Shown piece after piece: positions 6,563 to 13,848 of a stretch of 13,848 bases of DNA. A program made the position numbers and the translations under genes. Location: NCBI GenBank assembly GCA_050329415.1, contig JBHJOS010000008.1, forward strand, positions 1 to 13,848. The letters are read 5' to 3'. The notes beneath the pieces were generated by a model. That model saw only the letters and a list, made by a program, of their open reading frames with translations, did no database searches and was not told where the DNA came from. This stretch comes from JANNOG01 sp050329415 (lineage in GTDB: Bacteria; Actinomycetota; Actinomycetes; Actinomycetales; JBBAYJ01). Position 1 is the first letter of the stretch; the number at the start of each line of letters is the position of its first letter.

Positions 6563-7600
6563 GTGACGGCTGCGACGGTGCCCGCGTCCCGGGTCGAGGG
6601 CGGCGCCCCCCTCGCCCGCGACATCCTCGGGACCGAGGTCGGCGACGCGAGCCTGCGCCGCTTCCTGCACGGGCTGCCGGGGGTCGACGAGGTGGGGGCG
6701 AACGCCCGGGCGGCCCGCCTGGCCACCCGGTCCATCAAGACCACCTCGAAGGCGTGGGCGCTCGACACGGTGGTGTCGATGATCGACCTCACCACGCTGG
6801 AGGGCGCCGACACCTCCGGCAAGGTGGGCCGGCTGGCCGCGAAGGCGGTGCGACCGGAGCCCGCCGACCCAGCCTGCCCCGCGGTGGCCGCGGTCTGCAT
6901 CTACGGCGACCTCGTGCCCGACGTGCTCACGGCCCTGGCCGCCTCGGGCGGGCGCGACGGTCATGGCTCGGACCGCCACGTCCACGTCGCCGCGGTGGCC
7001 ACCGCGTTCCCCTCGGGCCGGGCATCGCGCCGGGTCCGCCTGGCCGACACCGAGGACGCCGTGGCGGCCGGTGCCGACGAGATCGACATGGTCATCGACC
7101 GCGGCGCCTTCCTCGCCGGCCGGTACGGGCAGGTCCACGACGACATCGTCGCCGTCCGCGAGGCGTGCACCCGGCCGGGCGGACACTCCGGGCGAGCCCA
7201 CCTCAAGGTCATCCTCGAGACCGGTGAGCTGGGCGGCTACGACGCCGTGCGGCGCGCGTCGTGGCTGGCGATGCTCGCCGGGGCGGACGTCATCAAGACC
7301 TCGACCGGCAAGGTGTCCCCGGCGGCCACCCTGCCGGTCACCCTCGTCATGCTCGAGGCGGTCCGCGACTTCCACCGGACCACCGGCCGGCGGGTGGGCG
7401 TCAAGCCGGCCGGTGGCATCCGGACGTCCAAGGACGCCGTGCGCCACCTCGTCGTCGTCCACGAGACCGCCGGACCCGAATGGCTGACCCCGGACCTGTT
7501 CCGGTTCGGGGCCTCGTCGCTGCTCAACGACGTCCTGCTGCAGCGGCGGAAGATGGCGACCGGCGCGTACTCCTCGCCCCGGTACCTGAGCCTCGAGTGA
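6563..7600 (+). CDS. deoC: Deoxyribose-phosphate aldolase
   Basis: Class I aldolase splitting 2-deoxyribose-5-phosphate into glyceraldehyde-3-phosphate and acetaldehyde. The 345 residues belong to the longer DERA branch (E. coli DeoC is about 260). Catalytic elements are plain: Asp175 in DEIDMVID, the Schiff-base Lys245 in VIKTSTGK, and the proton-relay Lys281 in KPAGGIRT. The N-terminal 60 or so residues are an extension relative to the E. coli enzyme, seen in related long forms. The GTG start is supported by the -10 hexamer 7 bases upstream. The next gene starts 32 bases downstream, so deoC heads the deoC-ALDH-ALDH-udk series. The acetaldehyde it releases gives the two aldehyde dehydrogenase-like genes an obvious substrate. 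Confidence 0.95.
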   Translation: MTAATVPASRVEGGAPLARDILGTEVGDASLRRFLHGLPGVDEVGANARAARLATRSIKTTSKAWALDTVVSMIDLTTLEGADTSGKVGRLAAKAVRPEPADPACPAVAAVCIYGDLVPDVLTALAASGGRDGHGSDRHVHVAAVATAFPSGRASRRVRLADTEDAVAAGADEIDMVIDRGAFLAGRYGQVHDDIVAVREACTRPGGHSGRAHLKVILETGELGGYDAVRRASWLAMLAGADVIKTSTGKVSPAATLPVTLVMLEAVRDFHRTTGRRVGVKPAGGIRTSKDAVRHLVVVHETAGPEWLTPDLFRFGASSLLNDVLLQRRKMATGAYSSPRYLSLE

Positions 7601-7632
7601 GCCCGGAATGAGCACGGAGTGAGGGAGGTCCC

Positions 7633-9120
7633 GTGACCGTCGAGCGCGTCGAAGGCACCGAGCGGCCCGCCGAGCCGTTCGCAGACTACGCGCCCGCCCC
7701 GGAATCCCGGGCCATCGCCCGGATCGCCCCGGAGTACGGGCTGTACGTCGACGGCGGCTTCCGCCCGGCCGCCGACGGGCGCACCCTCGTCACCGCCGAC
7801 CCCGCGACCGAGGAGCCGCTCGCCGCCGTCGCGCACGGCGGCCCGGCCGACGTCGACGCGGCCGTCGCAGCGGCGCGAAGGGCCTTCGAGGGCCCCTGGT
7901 CGGCGACGCCCCCCGCCGAGCGCGGCAAGTACCTGTTCCGCCTCGCCCGCCTGATCCAGGAGCGGGCCCGTGAGCTGGCCGTCGTCGAGAGCCTCGACAA
8001 CGGCAAACCGATCCGGGAGACCCGTGACATCGATCTCCCGCTGGTCGCGGCGCACTTCTTCCACCACGCCGGCTGGGCGGACAAGCTGGCCTGGGCCGGC
8101 CTGGGTCCGTACCCGCGGCCGCTGGGCGTCGTCGGGCAGATCATCCCGTGGAACTTCCCCCTGCTCATGCTGGCGTGGAAGGTTGCGCCGGCCCTGGCCT
8201 GCGGCAACACGGTCGTCCTCAAGCCCGCCGAGACCACCCCGCTGACTGCGATGATCTTCGCGGAGATGTGCGAGGAGGCGGGGGTGCCGCCGGGCGTCGT
8301 CAACGTCGTGGCCGGCGACGGCGAGACCGGCGGCGCGCTCGTCGCCCACCGCGGCCTCGACAAGATCGCCTTCACGGGGTCGACCGCGGTCGGCCGGGCC
8401 ATTGCGAGGGCCGTCGCCGGCACCCGGACCCGGCTGACCCTGGAGCTGGGTGGCAAGGCGGCCCACCTCGTGTTCGACGACGCCGCGATCGACGAGGCCG
8501 TCGAGGGCGTCGTCGACGGGATCTTCATGAACCAGGGCCACGTGTGCTGCGCCGGCTCCCGGCTGCTGGTGCAGGAGTCGGTGGCCGAGGAGTTCGTCGA
8601 CCGGCTGCGCGTCCGGATGGGCTCGCTGCGCCTCGGCGACCCGCTCGACAAGAACACCGACGTCGGGGCGGTCAACTCGGCCGAGCAGCTGGCCCGGGTC
8701 GAGGCGTTGGTCGCGGCCGGCGAGGCCGAGGGCGCCCAGCGCTGGTCCCCGCCGTGCGAGCTGCCGGAGCGCGGGTACTGGTTCCCGCCGACGATCTTCA
8801 CCGAGGTGCAGCCGGCTCACCGGGTGGCGCGGGAGGAGATCTTCGGGCCGGTGCTGTCCGTCCTCACGTTCCGCACCCCGGAGGAGGCGGTCGCCCTGGC
8901 CAACTCCACGCCCTACGGCCTCAGCGCCGGGGTGTGGACCGAGAAGGGGTCGCGGATCCTGTGGCTGGCGGACCGGCTGCAGGCCGGCGTGGTGTGGGCC
9001 AACACGTTCAACAAGTTCGACCCGGCGAGCCCGTTCGGCGGGTACAAGGAGTCCGGGTACGGACGCGAGGGCGGCCGGCAGGGCCTGGCGGCCTACCTGG
9101 CGACGGAGGTGGGGGCGTGA
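7633..9120 (+). CDS. Aldehyde dehydrogenase, ALDH16-like catalytic subunit
   Basis: 495 residues, full-length NAD(P)-dependent ALDH fold with an intact active site: oxyanion Asn174 in PWNFP, coenzyme Lys197, FTGS at 247-250, general-base Glu271 in LELGGK, catalytic Cys305 in NQGHVCCAGSR, and Glu402 in EEIFGPV. The N-terminal YAPAPES (19-25), the segment DEAVEGVVDG, and LLVQESV followed by RMGSLRLG match what I recall of vertebrate ALDH16A1, which together with the next gene points to the ALDH16 family. Start GTG is preceded by GGGAGG at 7623-7628. Its stop overlaps the next start (GTGA at 9117-9120). Downstream of deoC, acetaldehyde is the likely substrate; this is inference, as is any association with the following gene product. 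Confidence 0.93.
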   Translation: MTVERVEGTERPAEPFADYAPAPESRAIARIAPEYGLYVDGGFRPAADGRTLVTADPATEEPLAAVAHGGPADVDAAVAAARRAFEGPWSATPPAERGKYLFRLARLIQERARELAVVESLDNGKPIRETRDIDLPLVAAHFFHHAGWADKLAWAGLGPYPRPLGVVGQIIPWNFPLLMLAWKVAPALACGNTVVLKPAETTPLTAMIFAEMCEEAGVPPGVVNVVAGDGETGGALVAHRGLDKIAFTGSTAVGRAIARAVAGTRTRLTLELGGKAAHLVFDDAAIDEAVEGVVDGIFMNQGHVCCAGSRLLVQESVAEEFVDRLRVRMGSLRLGDPLDKNTDVGAVNSAEQLARVEALVAAGEAEGAQRWSPPCELPERGYWFPPTIFTEVQPAHRVAREEIFGPVLSVLTFRTPEEAVALANSTPYGLSAGVWTEKGSRILWLADRLQAGVVWANTFNKFDPASPFGGYKESGYGREGGRQGLAAYLATEVGA

Positions 9121-10013
9121 CCACGGCACCGGCGGCGCGACTCGACGTGCGCAAGACCTACAAGCTCTTCGTGGGCGGGGCGTTCCCGCGCAGCGAGTCC
9201 GGGCGGTCCTACCCGGTGCGCCGGGGCGGGGCCGACGACGGCGAGGTCCTGGCCCACGCCGCCTGGGCCTCCCGCAAGGACGCCCGCGACGCCGTGGTCG
9301 CCGCCCGGGCCGCGCAGCCCCGCTGGTCCGCGGCCACGGCGTACAACCGGGGCCAGGTGCTGTACCGGGTGGCGGAGGTGCTCGAGGGCCGTCGCGACCA
9401 GTTGGCCGCCGAGATCGTTGCCGCCGAGGGGGTCGTCCCGGACGCCGCAGCCGCACAGGTGTCCGCCGCGATCGACCGCTGGGTGTGGTTCGCCGGCTGG
9501 AGCGACAAGATCGCCCAGGTCGGCGGCAACGCCAACCCGGTCGCCGGGCCGTTCTTCAACCTGTCGGTGCCCGAGCCGACCGGCGTGGTCGCCGTGCTGG
9601 CCCCCCAGGAGTCGTCGCTGCTCGGGTTCACCTCGGTGGTCGCCCCGGCGGTCGTCGCGGGCAACACCGTCGTCGTCGTGGCCTCCGAGCGCCGCCCGCT
9701 GCCCGCGGTGACTCTGGCGGAGGTCCTCGCGACCTCGGACCTGCCCGGGGGCGTCGTCAACGTGCTGACCGGACCCACGGCCGAGCTGGCACCGTGGCTG
9801 GCGTCGCACCTCGACGTCGACGGGCTCGATCTGACGGGTGCGACGGACCTGGCGTCCCCGACCTGGGGCGAGCTCGAGGCCATGGCCGCCGAGGGCCTCA
9901 CCCGCGTCGTGCGCCCGCCCACGGCACCGCCGGACTGGTCCGTCCCGGCGGGACCGCAGCGCATTCTCGCGTTCTGCGAGATCAAGACCGTGTGGCACCC
10001 CAAGGGCCGGTGA
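9117..10013 (+). CDS. Non-catalytic ALDH16-like C-terminal domain as a separate protein
   Basis: 298 residues resembling only the coenzyme-binding half of an aldehyde dehydrogenase. It begins like an ALDH (YKLFVGG at 15-21), carries a Rossmann part (PTGVVAVLAP at 154-163, AGNTVVVVAS at 181-190, PGGVVNVLTG at 210-219) and ends soon after. PWNFP is replaced by APQES, FTGS by LTGA, and the segment with catalytic Cys, LELGGK and EEIFGP is absent, so no dehydrogenase activity is expected. The tail (IKTVWHPKGR at 289-298) and length match what I recall of the C-terminal domain of ALDH16A1. With the preceding gene (495 + 298 residues) it reconstitutes an ALDH16-sized protein of about 800 residues. 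GTGA overlaps on both sides imply coupled translation and stoichiometric assembly. A decaying gene is less likely, since the frame is clean and it ends like the family. Confidence 0.85.
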   Translation: MTTAPAARLDVRKTYKLFVGGAFPRSESGRSYPVRRGGADDGEVLAHAAWASRKDARDAVVAARAAQPRWSAATAYNRGQVLYRVAEVLEGRRDQLAAEIVAAEGVVPDAAAAQVSAAIDRWVWFAGWSDKIAQVGGNANPVAGPFFNLSVPEPTGVVAVLAPQESSLLGFTSVVAPAVVAGNTVVVVASERRPLPAVTLAEVLATSDLPGGVVNVLTGPTAELAPWLASHLDVDGLDLTGATDLASPTWGELEAMAAEGLTRVVRPPTAPPDWSVPAGPQRILAFCEIKTVWHPKGR

Positions 10014-11374
10014 CCACCGCGCAGACCGAGCCGGGGGTGACCGAAGCACCCTCGGCCGCCCACGCCCGGCCCCGGGCGCGCGTCGTCCTGCTCGTCGGCG
10101 CCAGCGGGTCCGGCAAGACCCGCCTCGGACGGGTCCTCGGGCTGCCCACCGTGGCCCTCGACGACTTCTACCGCGAGATCGGCGACCCCGCGCTGCCGAG
10201 CACCGATCCCGCGGCCGTGGACTGGGACGACCCGGCGAGCTGGGACCCGGCCGCCGCACTCGACGCGCTCGCCCGCCTGTGCCACGGGGGCGCCGTCGAG
10301 GTGCCCCGGTACGACATCGCCAGCAGCCGACGCACCGGCCGTCACACCGTGAGCCTGGACGGGGCGCGGGTGGTCGTCGCCGAGGGCGTGTTCGCCGCCG
10401 AGCTGGCGGCCCCGCTGGCCCGCGAGCTGCTGCTGGCGGACGCCGTGTGCCTGCGGCGCCACCGGCTGTCGACCTTCGCCCGCCGGCTGGCGCGCGACCT
10501 GGTCGAGGCCCGCAAGGACCCCCTGACCCTGGTGCGCCGGGGGGTCCGGCTGGCCCGCGCCGAACCGGCGATGCGCAGCCGCTGGGTGGCGCGCGGGTGC
10601 CGGCCCGAGTCCCGCGACGGCGCGCTCGCCGCAGCGACCCGCCTGGTGGCCTTGCGCGCCCTGCCCCCGGCGCGGCTCAATCCGCACGTGGACCTGCTGG
10701 CCGAGCTCCGTGCCGCGACCGGCGCCTTCGCTGCCGGACTCGCCGCGGCCGACCTCGCGGCGCCGGTGGCGGCTTGCCCCGGGTGGACGGTGCGAGACCT
10801 CGCCTGGCACCTCGGGGGCGGTGACCGCTGGGCGCGCACGGCCGCGGTCGAGGGTCGCGGCGACGGCGACGCCCCCACCGGTCCGGACGAGCGTGACGCC
10901 CTCGTCGCCTGGTACCGGCAGGGGGCCGACGCGCTGGTCGAGGCGCTGGCGTCCCGGGACGCCAGCGACCCGGCGTGGACCCTGGCCCCGCCGCGCACGG
11001 TCGGGTTCTGGGTCCGGCGGCGGGCGCACGAGACCGCCGTGCACCTGTGGGACCTGCAGGCCGCAGCGGGGGAGGCGCAGCCGCTGGGCACCCGGCTCGC
11101 CGCCGACGCGGTGGACGAGGTGGTGACGACGATGTGGCCCCGCCAGGTCCGCAAGGGCCGGGCCGGGCCACCGCCCGAGCCGGTCCTCCTCGTCGCGGCC
11201 GACACCGGGCAGCGGTGGCTGCTCGGCGACCCGACCGGGGCGGCGATCACCGCTCCGGCGTCGGCGCTGGCGCTGCTGCTGTGGGGCCGACTCGGCCTCG
11301 CCGACCCGGCGGTCCGGGTCGACGGCGAGCGGGCGGTGGCCGAGACCGCGCTCGACCGGGCCGTCACTCCGTGA
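10010..11374 (+). CDS. udk: Uridine kinase fused to mycothiol-dependent DinB/maleylpyruvate isomerase-like domain
   Basis: 454 residues in one uninterrupted frame. Residues 1-215 are a P-loop uridine kinase-like domain: Walker A GASGSGKT (30-37), LDDFY (50-54), DWDDPASWD (71-79), and a basic lid region. It would phosphorylate uridine or cytidine with a nucleoside triphosphate. From about residue 226 a second module begins (VDLLAELRAATGAF), matching the mycothiol-dependent maleylpyruvate isomerase/DinB four-helix family: PGWTVRDLAWHL and HETAVHLWD supply the metal triad His267, Glu341 and His345, followed by the small C-terminal domain (about 375-454). Such DinB proteins usually use mycothiol and a divalent metal. 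The start GTG overlaps the preceding stop (GTGA). A GTG at 10688 (residue 227) could serve as an internal start, but has no clear Shine-Dalgarno. The symbol covers only the kinase half. Confidence 0.85.
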   Translation: MTTAQTEPGVTEAPSAAHARPRARVVLLVGASGSGKTRLGRVLGLPTVALDDFYREIGDPALPSTDPAAVDWDDPASWDPAAALDALARLCHGGAVEVPRYDIASSRRTGRHTVSLDGARVVVAEGVFAAELAAPLARELLLADAVCLRRHRLSTFARRLARDLVEARKDPLTLVRRGVRLARAEPAMRSRWVARGCRPESRDGALAAATRLVALRALPPARLNPHVDLLAELRAATGAFAAGLAAADLAAPVAACPGWTVRDLAWHLGGGDRWARTAAVEGRGDGDAPTGPDERDALVAWYRQGADALVEALASRDASDPAWTLAPPRTVGFWVRRRAHETAVHLWDLQAAAGEAQPLGTRLAADAVDEVVTTMWPRQVRKGRAGPPPEPVLLVAADTGQRWLLGDPTGAAITAPASALALLLWGRLGLADPAVRVDGERAVAETALDRAVTP

Positions 11375-11422
11375 CCTGAGCCGGTCGCGCCGCCGGGCGC
11401 CCGCCGTCCGAGGTCGTGCCCG

Positions 11423-12487
11423 TCAGGCCGGGTCGCCGGCGGCCAGCAGCTCGTCCCAGCCGTGCCGGACCCGCTCGACCAGGGCCGCGCGCTCCGGCCA
11501 GGGCAGGAACGCCGCCTCAGCCGCCGCGACGCTGGCGGCTCGCAGATCGGTGTCTGCCCAGCCGGCCTCGTCCCGGAGGCGCTGCATCTCGCGGGTCATC
11601 GAGGTGCCGGACACCAGCCGGTTGTCGGTGTTGACCGTGACGGCGAAGCCGAGGCGCCGCAGTTCCGTGATCTGATGCTCGGCGATCGACGGTGACGCGC
11701 CGGTGTGGACGTTGCTGGTCGGGGAGCACTCCAGGGCCACCTGCCGGTCCCGCACCCACGCGGCCACCCGGCCCGGGCGCTCGCCCGTGACGTCCTCCAG
11801 GACTCGCACCCCGTGCCCGAGCCGCAGCGCCCCGACGTCGAGGGCGTCGGCCACGCTGTCGATGCCCGCGGCCTCTCCGGCGTGCACGGTGACCGGGACG
11901 AGTTCCCGCCTGAGCAGCGCGAATGCCTCGGCGTGGCGGCTGGGCGGGAAACCGGCCTCGGGACCGGCGATGTCGAAGCCGGCCACTCCCCGGTCGCGGT
12001 AGGCGACGGCCAGCCGGGCCGCCTCGAGGGTGCGGTCGGCGTGGCGCATGCCGCACAGCAGGTGGCCGATCCCGATCTCGCGGCCGGCAGCCCGGGCCTC
12101 GCGCACCCCGCGGTCGATGCCGGCCTGGACGGCCTCCACCACCGCCTCGGGCGCCAGACCCTCGGCCGTGCACAGCTCGGGGGCGTACCGGAGCTCGGCG
12201 TACGCCACCCCGTCCGCGGCGAGGTCGGCGACCGCCTCGGCGGCCACCCGCTCCAGAGCGGCCTCGGTCTGCAGCGCGGCGACCGTGTGCGCGAACGTCT
12301 CGAGGTAGCGCTCGAGGGTGCCCGCCGTGGCCGCCGACACGAACCACTCGGCAAGGGCGGCCTCGTCGACCGCGGGCAGGGTGCGCCCGTCGGAGTCGGC
12401 GAACTCGAGCAGCGTGGCGGGCCGCAGCCCGCCGTCGAGGTGGTCGTGGAGCAGAACCTTGGGAGCGGCGCGGAGGTCGACGGGCAC
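11423..12487 (-). CDS. add: Adenosine deaminase
   Basis: 354 residues of the amidohydrolase-fold adenosine deaminase family, converting (deoxy)adenosine to (deoxy)inosine plus ammonia. Zinc and catalytic residues are all visible: His14 and His16 in HDHLDGG, His202 and Glu205 in HAGE, His225 in GHG, and Asp288 in NTDN; CSPTSN (254-259) is also typical. The product feeds the purine nucleoside phosphorylase at 3094. The GTG start gives MPVDLRAAPKVLLHDHLDG, with the metal motif at the usual distance from the N-terminus, and a -10-like TACCGT precedes it by 6 bases. It follows deoA on the same strand after 46 bases and converges on the uridine kinase fusion with a 48-base gap. Confidence 0.95.
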   Translation of the reverse strand: MPVDLRAAPKVLLHDHLDGGLRPATLLEFADSDGRTLPAVDEAALAEWFVSAATAGTLERYLETFAHTVAALQTEAALERVAAEAVADLAADGVAYAELRYAPELCTAEGLAPEAVVEAVQAGIDRGVREARAAGREIGIGHLLCGMRHADRTLEAARLAVAYRDRGVAGFDIAGPEAGFPPSRHAEAFALLRRELVPVTVHAGEAAGIDSVADALDVGALRLGHGVRVLEDVTGERPGRVAAWVRDRQVALECSPTSNVHTGASPSIAEHQITELRRLGFAVTVNTDNRLVSGTSMTREMQRLRDEAGWADTDLRAASVAAAEAAFLPWPERAALVERVRHGWDELLAAGDPA

Positions 12488-12493
12488 GGCGAC

Positions 12494-12499
12494 ACGGTA
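12494..12499 (-). promoter_or_regulatory. Probable -10 element (TACCGT) of leaderless add promoter
   Basis: On the minus strand TACCGT fits TANNNT and ends 6 bases before the GTG of add. It suggests add has its own start of transcription within the 46-base gap after deoA, besides any read-through. Confidence 0.45.
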
Positions 12500-12533
12500 G
12501 TGGGCGCGGTACGGGAACCGCCGCCGACAGGGG

Positions 12534-13823
12534 TCAGGCGCGCACGGTGTCGAGCACGAGCGCCTGCGGGGTCACCACGGTCCCGGCCGGGGCGATCTCC
12601 CATCCGCCGTCGAGCGCCTCCAGCGCGCGGCCGAACCGGTCGGGCTCGTCGGTCAGCAGCGTCATGACCGGCTGCCCGGCGCGGACTGCTTCGCCCGGCT
12701 TGGCGTGCAGCACAACCCCGGCGCCGGCCTGCACCGGGTCCTCCTTGCGGGCGCGGCCGGCACCGAGCCGCCAGGCGGCGACCCCGACCGCGAGTGCGTC
12801 GAGCCGGACGAGCACCCCGTCCGCCGCCGCCACGACGTCGTGCGACTCGCGCGCGGTGGGCAGCGGCGCGTCGGGATCGCCGCCCTGCGCCGCGATCATG
12901 CGGCGCCAGGTGTCCATGGCCCCGCCCCGGGCGAGCACGTCGGCCGGGTCCGCGGCGATCCCGGCGAGGTCGAGCATGTGCCGGGCCAGGATGACGGTGA
13001 GCTCGACGACGTCGGGGGGGCCGCCGCCCGCGAGGACCTCGACGGACTCGGCCACCTCGACGGCGTTGCCGACGGCCCGGCCGAGCGGGGTCGACATCCC
13101 GGTGAGGACGGCGACCGTCGGCAGGCCGGCGTCGGCGCCGAGGGCGACCATGGTCTCGGCCAGCTCGCGGGCGGTCTCCGGGGTTCGCATGAAGGCACCG
13201 GTGCCGACCTTGACGTCGAGGACGAGGCCGCCGGTGCCCTCGGCGATCTTCTTGCTCATGATGGAGCCGGCGATGAGCGGGATCGCCTCGACCGTGCCGG
13301 TGACGTCCCGCAGCGCGTAGAGCTTGCGGTCGGCCGGGGCGAGCCCGCTGCCGGCGGCGCACACGACGGCGCCGACGTCTGTGAGGATCTCGCGCATCCG
13401 GTCGGTGGTGAGCTGAGCGCGCCAGCCCGGGACGGACTCGAGCTTGTCGAGGGTCCCGCCGGTGTGGCCGAGGCCCCGGCCGGAGAGTTGGGGCACGACG
13501 GCACCGCAGGCGGCGACCAGGGGCGCCAGCGGAAGAGTGATCTTGTCCCCGACGCCGCCGGTGGAGTGCTTGTCCACGGCCGGGCGCGGCAGGTCCGTGA
13601 AGTCGAGCCGCTCCCCGGTGTCGATCATGGCCCGGGTCCACGCCGAGACCTCCTCCCGGCCCATCCCCCGCAGCAGGATCGCCATGGCCAGCGCCGCCAT
13701 CTGCTCCTCAGCGACCACCCCCCGGGTGTAGGCGTCCACGACCCAGGCGATCTGCCCCCCCGACAGCGGCCCCCCGTCACGCTTGGCCCGGATGACGTCC
13801 ACGGCGTCGAACGGCTCACCCAC
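12534..13823 (-). CDS. deoA: Thymidine phosphorylase
   Basis: Phosphorolyses thymidine and deoxyuridine to base and 2-deoxyribose-1-phosphate. The 429 residues (from the start chosen) match the usual family length. Visible are KHSTGGVGD (85-93), the family signature SGRGLGHTGGTLDKLE (114-129), and substrate-binding Arg172, Ser187 and Lys191 in ALRDVTGTVEAIPLIAGSIMSKK; the C-terminal hammerhead domain is complete. A broader pyrimidine nucleoside phosphorylase specificity (Pdp) cannot be excluded. GTG at 13823 gives MGEPFDAVDVIRAK and sits 8 bases after GGGAGGA; an in-frame GTG at 13844 would add MGGRIGG and consume that ribosome-binding site, so I reject it. It lies upstream of add on the same strand. 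In M. tuberculosis a cytidine deaminase gene precedes deoA; that position is outside this window. Confidence 0.94.
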   Translation of the reverse strand: MGEPFDAVDVIRAKRDGGPLSGGQIAWVVDAYTRGVVAEEQMAALAMAILLRGMGREEVSAWTRAMIDTGERLDFTDLPRPAVDKHSTGGVGDKITLPLAPLVAACGAVVPQLSGRGLGHTGGTLDKLESVPGWRAQLTTDRMREILTDVGAVVCAAGSGLAPADRKLYALRDVTGTVEAIPLIAGSIMSKKIAEGTGGLVLDVKVGTGAFMRTPETARELAETMVALGADAGLPTVAVLTGMSTPLGRAVGNAVEVAESVEVLAGGGPPDVVELTVILARHMLDLAGIAADPADVLARGGAMDTWRRMIAAQGGDPDAPLPTARESHDVVAAADGVLVRLDALAVGVAAWRLGAGRARKEDPVQAGAGVVLHAKPGEAVRAGQPVMTLLTDEPDRFGRALEALDGGWEIAPAGTVVTPQALVLDTVRA

Positions 13824-13831
13824 GCCCCCAA

Positions 13832-13838
13832 TCCTCCC
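13832..13838 (-). promoter_or_regulatory. Shine-Dalgarno (GGGAGGA) deciding the deoA start
   Basis: GGGAGGA on the minus strand lies 8 bases before GTG at 13823. Its presence favours that start over the GTG at 13844 and suggests that deoA is translated from a leadered, possibly polycistronic message extending from beyond the window. Confidence 0.6.
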
Positions 13839-13848
13839 ACCCACCCCC

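Noticed and set aside
7237..9456. Very long open frame on the minus strand (739 codons) opposite deoC and the ALDH genes
   Set aside because: Its composition is Arg/Pro/Gly-rich with no recognisable domain, while the plus strand there encodes deoC and aldehyde dehydrogenase with all catalytic motifs. It is a GC-driven shadow, as are the other long frames on either strand.
9117..10013. Second ALDH-like gene as a truncated pseudogene
   Set aside because: The frame is intact, coupled by GTGA on both sides, and its end resembles the natural C-terminus of ALDH16 rather than a random truncation.
11394..11403. Perfect palindrome CGGGCGCCCG between the udk fusion and add as a bidirectional terminator
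   Set aside because: It has no loop and no T tract, and such GC palindromes are expected by chance at this base composition.
13824..13844. Upstream GTG at 13844 as the deoA start
   Set aside because: It would place the good GGGAGGA ribosome-binding site inside the coding sequence and add a glycine-rich heptapeptide not needed by the family; GTG at 13823 is correctly spaced.

Overview
The window is very GC-rich with GC-ending codons, frequent GTG starts, apparently leaderless promoters and a mycothiol-type DinB domain. All of this points to an actinomycete. I cannot fix the genus from sequence alone. The gene set (lpdA, punA, pmmB, add, deoA) resembles, from memory, the lpdA-deoD-pmmB-add-deoA neighbourhood of Mycobacterium tuberculosis (Rv3303c-Rv3314c), but here a deoC/aldehyde dehydrogenase/uridine kinase block lies inside it.

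Layout. 1-1403 (-): flavoprotein NAD(P)H:quinone dehydrogenase of the LpdA type, C-terminus cut by the window edge. 1455-1904 (+): small gamma-glutamylcyclotransferase-like protein. 1856-3049 (-): DUF418/YeiB-type membrane protein, overlapping the previous gene tail to tail. 3094-5714 (+): purine nucleoside phosphorylase and a phosphohexomutase-family enzyme, overlapping as ATGA. 5715-5873: GC hairpin, then an AT-rich promoter zone. 5874-6494 (+): LuxR-type regulator with a degenerate receiver. 6563-11374 (+): deoC, an ALDH16-like catalytic subunit, an ALDH16-like non-catalytic C-terminal half as its own gene, and a uridine kinase fused to a mycothiol-dependent DinB/maleylpyruvate-isomerase-like domain; the last three overlap as GTGA. 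11423-13823 (-): adenosine deaminase and thymidine phosphorylase. No intergenic stretch exceeds 160 bases, and I see no RNA gene, mobile element or CRISPR array.

How the genes fit together. Adenosine deaminase converts (deoxy)adenosine to (deoxy)inosine. PunA and DeoA phosphorolyse purine and pyrimidine nucleosides to (deoxy)ribose-1-phosphate. The phosphomutase can plausibly move the phosphate to C5, DeoC splits deoxyribose-5-phosphate into glyceraldehyde-3-phosphate and acetaldehyde, and the adjacent aldehyde dehydrogenase pair is well placed to oxidise the acetaldehyde. Uridine kinase adds a salvage branch. The window is therefore a nearly complete nucleoside salvage and deoxyribose catabolism locus.

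The least ordinary parts are the split ALDH16 pair, the uridine kinase-DinB fusion, the phosphorylation-site-less regulator in the middle of the locus, and a repeated promoter geometry (TANNNT placed 6-7 nt before a GTG start) at four genes.
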